In this document: positions 24,193 through 29,430 of the stretch, piece after piece
Numbering within the stretch: the first letter of the stretch is position 1
Layout: each line of letters opens with the position of its first letter
Program-made: the position numbers and the translations under genes
The notes under the pieces: generated by a model
What the model saw: the letters and a program-made list of their open reading frames with translations, nothing else
Database searches by the model: none
What the model was told of the DNA's origin: nothing
NCBI GenBank assembly: GCA_934091015.1
Contig: CAKOKM010000016.1
Location: 1 to 29,430 of the forward strand
From: an uncultured Bacilli bacterium
GTDB taxonomy: Bacteria > Bacillota_I > Bacilli_A > RF39 > UBA660
Direction: 5' to 3'
Length of the DNA: 29,430 bases

Positions 24193-25187
24193 TATACCAC
24201 CTTTTGGTTCTTAATTATTATTTTTGGCATTGTATGATTATCCATAATTTCACTTTTTACATTATCACGATCATAACAACTATTTATATTTTTATGTAAT
24301 TTTTCTTTTTCTAAAATATCATAAATAATTTTAGCATCATATTTGTACTGATTATAAACATAAATAATTTTAATGTTTCTTTCTATTTCATCAGTTAAAT
24401 TACTTATACTTTCATCAATATTTTTATATTCATTAATATCAATGTAATCTTTTAAGGTATTTTTTGTATCTTTATATTTAGTGATATCATTTATCATATT
24501 TATTGACAATAATACACAGCCAATGATATTAAATATTTGTGATGTTATTGGCATAATATTTAATAAATATAAAAAAGTTAAACAAATAATTATTAATAAA
24601 CTATTAAATAAATTTTTATATATATAATTTTTTAAAGAATATTTTTTTAGCATATTAAGTATACTTCTCGTTTTTGCATCTTCATCAATTTTCTTAGTAC
24701 TTATATCTATTGTATCTTCATCTTTTTTTAATTCTGTACTAACTTTCTCATAATTTGAACAATAATTTCTATTGAATTCAGGCATTCCGTTATTTCTTTT
24801 ATCTACTTTTTTAGTTAAAAATTCAATGTTATTTTCAATTAACTTATTATTACACAAACTTTTTTCAAAAGATATTAGTGTTTCTATTTCATTTTTAATA
24901 TCTTTATTTCCAATTATTTTTTTATTTATTAAATTATTTGCAATATAATTAAATGTAAAAATACCTATGATACTTAAAATTGATGTAATTATGTTAGTAA
25001 AAATAATAGTATTAGAACTTAAAATAATTATTAAAAAAGTAAATAAATAACTTGTAAGCAATGGATTAAAATTATTAAATAATCTAATATATTTTAATTT
25101 ATTTTTAAAAAATGAAATAGTTTTAATATTTTCTTCTTTTTCTTTCTTACTTTCTTCTAACATTAGAATTGTTTTTTCTTTATTCAT
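24192..25187 (-). CDS. Predicted membrane protein with four helices and coiled coil, unknown
   Basis: A 331-residue protein I do not recognise. It starts with a charged helical stretch (KTILMLEESKKEKEENIK), then two hydrophobic helices near 35-90, a Lys/Glu/Asn-rich cytoplasmic segment (about 95-180), two further helices near 185-235, and a charged C-terminal tail with possible coiled coil (DESISNLTDEIERNIK). The ATG at 25187 is preceded by GGTGGGGGAT, and the first in-frame alternative upstream is a TTG. It is coupled to mtaB by a one-base overlap but shows no sign of tRNA modification function. Confidence 0.65.
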   Translation of the reverse strand: MNKEKTILMLEESKKEKEENIKTISFFKNKLKYIRLFNNFNPLLTSYLFTFLIIILSSNTIIFTNIITSILSIIGIFTFNYIANNLINKKIIGNKDIKNEIETLISFEKSLCNNKLIENNIEFLTKKVDKRNNGMPEFNRNYCSNYEKVSTELKKDEDTIDISTKKIDEDAKTRSILNMLKKYSLKNYIYKNLFNSLLIIICLTFLYLLNIMPITSQIFNIIGCVLLSINMINDITKYKDTKNTLKDYIDINEYKNIDESISNLTDEIERNIKIIYVYNQYKYDAKIIYDILEKEKLHKNINSCYDRDNVKSEIMDNHTMPKIIIKNQKVV

Positions 25188-25241
25188 ATTATCCCCCACC
25201 AAAATATATTAATTTTGCCAATGAAAATATTACCATAATTA

Positions 25242-25271
25242 AATAAAAAAAGCAATCATCCTTATTTGCTT
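25242..25271 (-). terminator. Intrinsic terminator after the gene at 25284
   Basis: AAGCAA pairs with TTGCTT over a 10-base loop, followed by seven T and ATT on the minus strand. It separates the 25284 gene from the 24192-mtaB pair. Confidence 0.7.
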
Positions 25272-25283
25272 CTTTATGCATTT

Positions 25284-25877
25284 TTACCTATCGTTATTCA
25301 ATCCTTTTTTAATTCCTTTTACTATTTCTCCAGCTGCATTACCAACAGTAGGCGCCATTTCTTCAATACTTTCTTTTGCAACTGGCATAATTTGTTGAGC
25401 TTTAAAGGCAAGAACATTTCTTCCTTTTGCAACCATATATATACTAAATGATATCATACAAGTTGCTATACAAATAAATACACCTACCATAATTTGACCG
25501 CTTGTACTAAAATCACTAATACTGTTTTTAGCAACGCAATATTCTTTAGTAATTGAATTGTTTTTAAATTCATCAAAACTACAATATGAAAAACTAGGAT
25601 CTAACGCTTTAGTTATAATATATAAATCATATACTTCGCCATCAGTATATTTTGCCATTTCTTTATAGATAACTCCATTATTAACTAATTCTCTTCTTTT
25701 GTCTTCTAAAGTACTTCTTAATTTTTCGACATTTTTTGACTGTGGTTTAGCAACACCTCTATAAATTAAACTACCACCAATTAATAATCCAATTATTAAT
25801 ATAAATAAAGCAATTAATTTAATCTTTTTCGCACTTTTTTGATAATTTTCTTCATTTAAATATTTTCTTTCACTCAT
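25284..25877 (-). CDS. Two-helix membrane protein, unknown function
   Basis: A 197-residue protein I do not recognise. Helix 1 is near residues 22-42 (LIALFILIIGLLIGGSLIY) and helix 2 near 128-150 (IMVGVFICIATCMISFSIYMV). Between them is a soluble region with two cysteines (SFSYCSFDEF and KEYCVAK), likely extracytoplasmic by charge. The C-terminus is cytoplasmic and glycine/lysine-rich (GNAAGEIVKGIKKGL). GAGAG about 12 bases upstream serves as ribosome site. It has its own terminator and stands between two other small membrane-protein genes. Confidence 0.65.
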   Translation of the reverse strand: MSERKYLNEENYQKSAKKIKLIALFILIIGLLIGGSLIYRGVAKPQSKNVEKLRSTLEDKRRELVNNGVIYKEMAKYTDGEVYDLYIITKALDPSFSYCSFDEFKNNSITKEYCVAKNSISDFSTSGQIMVGVFICIATCMISFSIYMVAKGRNVLAFKAQQIMPVAKESIEEMAPTVGNAAGEIVKGIKKGLNNDR

Positions 25878-25921
25878 ATTATAATCACACTCTCTCTATG
25901 TTAATAATATCTAAATAATTT

Positions 25922-25950
25922 AAAAAAAGCAATCTAACTTAGCTTGCTTT
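25922..25950 (-). terminator. Intrinsic terminator overlapping the end of the 25934 gene
   Basis: AAAGCAA pairs with TTGCTTT over an 11-base loop and continues into TTTTTTTAAAT on the minus strand. The loop contains the stop codon of the 25934 gene. The stem sequence is almost the same as at 25242-25271. Confidence 0.7.
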
Positions 25951-26422
25951 GTAAATCTTTTAATACTTTTAAAAATTCTTCTTCTTTTTCATAATCTATT
26001 AATTTAACTTCAATTTTGGGATCAACAATTTTAATTTTACCAGTACCTTCTAAATCAATTTTTTTAATATCTAAATCAGGTTCTGTATTTGAAAAATTAT
26101 CATCATAAGTAACTACATTCATTTCTCTAGTTTTAACAAGTTCATCATAACTTATAATCGCGTTATTTTCTTGTTCTTCTTCATAACTTGTTAATTTAAT
26201 ATTAGGTGTTGCAGGTTTATAATTTTCTTCTAAATTTTTAGTAACTTTACTAATATCAAATTTTTCTTCTTTTTTCTTTGGTAATTCTTCAGGCTCTGTT
26301 TTAAGTAAATAAATAATATAAATAAATAAAACGATTAATAAAAAGGTACCTATAAAGAAGAAATAATCTCCCATACTAAGTGAATACATAAAACCAAATA
26401 AATCTTTAAATGTTTCTTTCAT
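25934..26422 (-). CDS. Single-helix membrane protein with acidic cytoplasmic tail, unknown
   Basis: A 162-residue protein I do not recognise. One hydrophobic helix at about 19-40 (YFFFIGTFLLIVLFIYIIYLL) is followed by a charged region of roughly 120 residues rich in Lys, Glu and Asp with no cysteine (PEELPKKKEEKFD, KIKIVDPKIEVKL), ending in a short helix (EEFLKVLKDLQSKL). The layout, small N-terminal anchor plus cytoplasmic tail, is like that of scaffold or division-site proteins, but nothing specific supports that. CTGGAG lies 7 bases before the ATG. Confidence 0.65.
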   Translation of the reverse strand: MKETFKDLFGFMYSLSMGDYFFFIGTFLLIVLFIYIIYLLKTEPEELPKKKEEKFDISKVTKNLEENYKPATPNIKLTSYEEEQENNAIISYDELVKTREMNVVTYDDNFSNTEPDLDIKKIDLEGTGKIKIVDPKIEVKLIDYEKEEEFLKVLKDLQSKLS

Positions 26423-26458
26423 AATAAACTCCAGTTTCTAAATATTATATATTTTCTT

Positions 26459-27160
26459 TTATAAGAGCGCAATACTTAATATCATACTTAATAAATTATT
26501 TAAAGCATGAATAAATACTACAAACCAAATATTTTCTGTTTCAGTATAAATATATGCTAAATAAAATCCCATTGTAACATATGTAATTGAATAAATAAGC
26601 GCTAGAGATGTTGGTAAATCGGTTGGAAATATATGCATAAATCCAAAGAATAAACCACTTACAAGAATAAATAAATATTTATTATTAAATACTTTTCTAA
26701 TTGATAATCTAAAAATTCCTTCTTCAACAAATGGGGCTAATATACATGTATTTATTATCATTAATAAAGGTTCAGCACTAACAAGTTTCATTACAGCCTC
26801 TTGATTTTCACTTTCGCCTAATGTAAAGTTTAAAGCAAATGAAAGTAATGATGAAACTAAAGCTGTTCCTATTTTTAAAGCCATAAATAAAGCAAAATAA
26901 CTAATTATTTTTTTAATATTATCTTTGAAATTTAATTTGAATATTTTATAATCTTTTTTAAATTCTTTATTATATAGAAGCATTACTACTATAAATAATA
27001 TTAGTTCTATTAAAACATTAAAGTAAGTGTAATCTTTATAATTAAAGGTATTATAATTGATTCCTACTAAATTAAATAGTAACGCAACTAAATAACTTAA
27101 GTTAAAAAATAAAACAAAACATAATAATAATTTTAATAAATATTTAATATCTTTTTTCAT
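26459..27160 (-). CDS. CPBP-family intramembrane glutamic-type protease (CAAX/Abi)
   Basis: A 233-residue polytopic membrane protein with about seven hydrophobic segments. The three CPBP (PF02517-type) catalytic motifs are intact: EEGIFR at E146, E147 and R151; FFGFMH with H176; and HALNN with H218. In eukaryotes the family processes CAAX proteins; in bacteria roles include bacteriocin immunity and surface-protein maturation, and the substrate here is unknown. It follows a degenerate homologue by 7 bases; GTGAGG at that gene's end is its ribosome site, so the two are co-expressed. Confidence 0.88.
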   Translation of the reverse strand: MKKDIKYLLKLLLCFVLFFNLSYLVALLFNLVGINYNTFNYKDYTYFNVLIELILFIVVMLLYNKEFKKDYKIFKLNFKDNIKKIISYFALFMALKIGTALVSSLLSFALNFTLGESENQEAVMKLVSAEPLLMIINTCILAPFVEEGIFRLSIRKVFNNKYLFILVSGLFFGFMHIFPTDLPTSLALIYSITYVTMGFYLAYIYTETENIWFVVFIHALNNLLSMILSIALL

Positions 27161-27167
27161 ATTAACC

Positions 27168-27860
27168 TCACAAAAATCTTCTCATTAATATACTTGTAAA
27201 TAATTCATATAAAGTATATGAAACTATACTATATCCTATATTATTATTCTTTTTATATATAAAACTTAATATATTAAATAATAAATAATAAGGTATCATA
27301 TTTACTAGGATGTATCCAATTGAAGCATTAAAATGACACATAACATATATTGCATATAATGAATATAATAATCCACTAAAGAACATTCCGGTTTTTTTGG
27401 AACACATATTATTTATTCCTAAAACAAATACTACTACTTTAATAAATGGAACTATAATAATATCTTTAATAATCATTACTATTAAATCAAAACTAAATTG
27501 ATAATCAAAAATATTAATAAAACTTAATCCTTCATAGGTAATGTTAAATCCTTTAGCTAATGCAGCAACTAAATAATTAATAATCATCATAGCAATAAAT
27601 AAAACAATAAAGCAAATAATACTATAAAAGATATTGGTTGTTAATTTATGCTTATATTTAGCAAATGCGGCTGTAATTTCACTTTTATAAATAATAAATA
27701 TGATTATAAATATTAAAATATAAACAATTAATGAAACAATACTTTTACTATTAATACTTAATTTAAGTAAATCTAATAATTCATAAAAATATTCTTCAGT
27801 AAATGTAATAACTAGTACACTTAATATTAATTTGATTAAATTTACTAAAAAATCTTTCAT
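27168..27860 (-). CDS. Degenerate CPBP protease homologue lacking catalytic motifs
   Basis: A 230-residue membrane protein of the same length and helix pattern as its downstream neighbour, from which it seems to have arisen by duplication. The segment matching the EExxxR motif reads VPFIKVVVFVLG, without either glutamate or the arginine. The FxxxH motif reads LLYSLYAIYVM with no histidine, and the final HxxxN motif is absent. The frame is otherwise open and hydrophobicity is kept, so it looks like a conserved pseudoenzyme and not random decay. ATG at 27860 has AGGTGGT 5 bases upstream. Cotranscribed with the intact protease. Confidence 0.7.
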   Translation of the reverse strand: MKDFLVNLIKLILSVLVITFTEEYFYELLDLLKLSINSKSIVSLIVYILIFIIIFIIYKSEITAAFAKYKHKLTTNIFYSIICFIVLFIAMMIINYLVAALAKGFNITYEGLSFINIFDYQFSFDLIVMIIKDIIIVPFIKVVVFVLGINNMCSKKTGMFFSGLLYSLYAIYVMCHFNASIGYILVNMIPYYLLFNILSFIYKKNNNIGYSIVSYTLYELFTSILMRRFL

Positions 27861-27889
27861 TTTTACCACCTAAAATTATTATATTATAC

Positions 27890-27949
27890 TTTACATTACA
27901 TTACACTCTTTAAATGTAAAGAAATGTAAATTTTTACAAATTGTTTACA
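27890..27949. promoter_or_regulatory. Cluster of TTTACA/TGTAAA half-sites upstream of the CPBP pair
   Basis: On the plus strand three tandem TTACA units (27891-27905) are followed by two 10-bp units AAATGTAAAG/AAATGTAAAT (27912-27931) and then inverted TTTACA copies at 27933 and 27944. A TATAAT for the CPBP pair lies just beyond (about 27883-27888, minus strand) without a good -35 box, as in activator-dependent promoters. The right end overlaps the yetF stop and could also fold as a hairpin. Confidence 0.35.
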
Positions 27950-28587
27950 TTAGATTTTAAGATGGTATAAATCTTTCCATTTTTATAAAAGGCATAGAAT
28001 ATATCTTCTATATTAATATTTTGTTTTCTTAAATATAATTTAATCCATATTTTATTTTTTCGGATATTTTTTAGAGTATTTTCTTGAATAACTCCATCAA
28101 CTATAATTGGGGCAGGATAAGCAGAATTTGTTTTGAATAGATTGTATTTAAAGATACTAAGTTTACCATTACTTTCTAAAAAGGCATATTCAACATCTTC
28201 GATAGTTTTAATTGATGCTTGTCTTAAACTAACTAATAAATCATCTAAACTATATCTTTGTTTAATCATTTCTTTATAATTTATAACTCCATGATTAATA
28301 ATCACTGATGGTTTGGAAGTAAACACTTGTCTAAACCATCTTGATTTGGTTGAAAGGTAAGCAAGAGCTACTTCAATTACTACTAATAAACTTATAGGAG
28401 CAATTGTGAGCATTATTGATTTATCAATGTTTTCAATACTTATTGCAACTAACTCTGCAATTAAGATTGATACAATTAAATCGACTATTCCAAGTTGTCC
28501 AACTTCTCTTTTTCCCATAATTCGGTAAGCAAACGTAACAAAAAAATAAAAGAATAATGTTCGTAATACAGTTGTTAATAATTCCAT
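27934..28587 (-). CDS. DUF421 (YetF/YcaP-family) membrane protein
   Basis: A 217-residue protein with three N-terminal transmembrane helices (to about residue 85) and a soluble C-terminal domain. Family hallmarks are FAYRIMGKREVGQLGIVDLIVSILIAELVA in the membrane part, the RWFRQVFTSKPSVII linker and the SLDDLLVSLRQ and IEDVEYAFLESNGKLSIF segments of the YetF domain. In Bacillus this family includes YetF, YrbG and YkjA; the biochemical role is not established, with spore germination or membrane assembly suggested for some. GGTGAT precedes the ATG. Confidence 0.88.
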   Translation of the reverse strand: MELLTTVLRTLFFYFFVTFAYRIMGKREVGQLGIVDLIVSILIAELVAISIENIDKSIMLTIAPISLLVVIEVALAYLSTKSRWFRQVFTSKPSVIINHGVINYKEMIKQRYSLDDLLVSLRQASIKTIEDVEYAFLESNGKLSIFKYNLFKTNSAYPAPIIVDGVIQENTLKNIRKNKIWIKLYLRKQNINIEDIFYAFYKNGKIYTILKSNVNNL

Positions 28588-28665
28588 ATCATCACCAACT
28601 ATATTATGGGTTATATTCTTTTATTTTAATCATTATAAATCATATTTAATATTTTTATTTTGAAT

Positions 28666-29337
28666 ATTTTCTTTATAATGATCCCAGTGTCAACTTGTTT
28701 TATATAGTTCTACATTACCAACACGTGGAGTAAGTACATGTAAATATCCTAATTTTCTTTCATTTTCTTTAATGTAGTTTTCAAGTTCTTGCCAAATAAT
28801 ATATCCATTAGGTAAGAACATTGAAAGTCCTCTTCCTACTAAATCATCAGACATAAATAAATCTATATCTTTACCTATTTTACGATGATCTCTTTTCCAA
28901 TAAGTTCCACTTACCTTAAGTAATTTAAAATGTTTAAGTAATTTAACAGTTTCAACATGTGGTCCACGACAAAGGTCAGTAAAATCTCCTTGAGTATACA
29001 TACTAATTACAGTATTATCTTCATCCATACGATTAATTAAATCTATTTTATAAGGATCATCTTTAAATTTCTCTAATGCTTCTGGTTTAGTAATTTCTTC
29101 TCTAACAATTCTTTTACCATCTTTAGCTATTTTTTTCATTTCTTTTTCAATAACTGGTAAATCTTCATTTGTTAATGTTACATCATCTAAATCAATATCG
29201 CAGTAAAATCCACTTTCTACAACTGGTTCAACCCAAAACTTTGCATTTGGATACAAATGTTTAACTGCTTGCGCAAGTAAATGAGCACATGAATGATTCA
29301 TTACACTTAAATTTTCATTTTCTTTAATATTTATCAT
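28666..29337 (-). pseudogene. thrS: Truncated threonyl-tRNA synthetase retaining the editing domain
   Basis: The open part (28690-29337, 215 residues from the ATG with GAAGGAAG upstream) matches ThrRS from the second additional (editing) domain into the start of the catalytic core. Editing motifs are intact: HSCAH (H15, H19) and DLCRGPH (D121, C123, H127). Three lesions are visible. There is no TGS domain (some ThrRS lack it naturally). About 35 residues normally between SGTYW and RDHRKLG are missing (SGTYWKRDHRKIG here). A TGA then replaces the glycine codon of the conserved SGHWDHY segment; the frame after it still reads HWDHYKEN before homology ends. About 400 residues with the class II motifs are absent. 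A functional full-length thrS must exist elsewhere. The fragment could still act as a free editing domain, but decay is simpler. Confidence 0.8.
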
Positions 29338-29430
29338 TTTTCTTCCTTCTTTCTTTAACAAAAACTTGCTAATAAAAATCAATAGTTTTTGATAAATTTT
29401 TTTAATTTTTTCAAATTATATTTTTAAACA

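Noticed and set aside
25193..25197. Five-G run as a further phase-variation site
   Set aside because: It forms part of the ribosome binding site of the gene starting at 25187, has only five G and no flanking promoter hexamers.
28690..28692. TGA read as glycine (alternative genetic code) in thrS
   Set aside because: Other intact genes such as ftsW and rnc end with TGA at the expected family length, and the thrS homology ends eight codons later anyway.
29338..29430. T-box leader upstream of thrS
   Set aside because: No T-box consensus or specifier stem is visible; only a TATAAT-like element near the window edge. The upstream part may lie outside the window.
1..29430. CRISPR array, insertion sequence, prophage or DGR reverse transcriptase in the window
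   Set aside because: No regularly spaced repeats, transposase, phage structural protein or reverse-transcriptase motif was found in any frame I read.

Overview
The window is A+T-rich bacterial DNA (well under 30% G+C by eye) in which every gene I can support lies on the minus strand. The standard code is used: TGA ends several intact genes, including ftsW and rnc. Short intergenic gaps, AGGAGG-type ribosome binding sites, a sporulation-type sigma factor, ftsEX with a secreted LytM hydrolase, SipW-type (TasA-like) signal anchors and a class III prepilin leader together suggest an uncultured low-G+C Bacillota. A gut Bacilli (RF39-like) or a reduced Clostridia lineage would fit, but this is inference and no marker settles it. 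I see no tRNA, rRNA, CRISPR array, insertion sequence or prophage. No gap exceeds about 150 bases.

Layout from high to low coordinates, the direction of transcription. A decayed thrS (28666-29337) is followed by a YetF/DUF421 membrane protein, a degenerate and an intact CPBP-family membrane protease homologue (27168-27860, 26459-27160), three unknown membrane-associated proteins (24192-26422) and mtaB. Next come a surface protein with a SipW-type anchor (21163-22779), a short rhodanese-like protein, a VTT/DedA-like membrane protein with rmuC, and an operon of ftsE, ftsX and a LytM/PcsB-like hydrolase. Then a glycine-rich surface protein, a small membrane protein and frr; a broken surface gene (12318-13218); mutS; a second intact SipW-type surface protein (8017-9576); rnc-smc; a SigE/SigK-like sigma factor; and ftsW translationally coupled to a giant pilin-like surface protein (119-2251).

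The most interesting content is a dispersed family of surface proteins inserted between housekeeping genes. Their C-terminal modules (WRIIG, DGKI.LIYPSDYGYAS, GVRPALFL or WWLR...PAFRIG) resemble the DUF6273-like, C-type-lectin-like targets known from gut Firmicutes. Two layers of variability are imprinted in the DNA. First, the three family genes with their own promoter each carry a G-run of 5 to 7 inside the -35/-10 spacer, which is otherwise short (15-16 bp); this is the layout of a slippage-controlled, phase-variable promoter. Second, two family members end in short patches with abrupt G+C rise, adenine depletion on the coding strand and many NNC codons. These are the hallmarks of the variable region of a diversity-generating retroelement, although no reverse transcriptase or template repeat is in the window. 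A third member is a deletion wreck that keeps its variable 3' end. My proposal is an adhesin or antigen family with on/off switching plus targeted hypermutation supplied from elsewhere in the genome.
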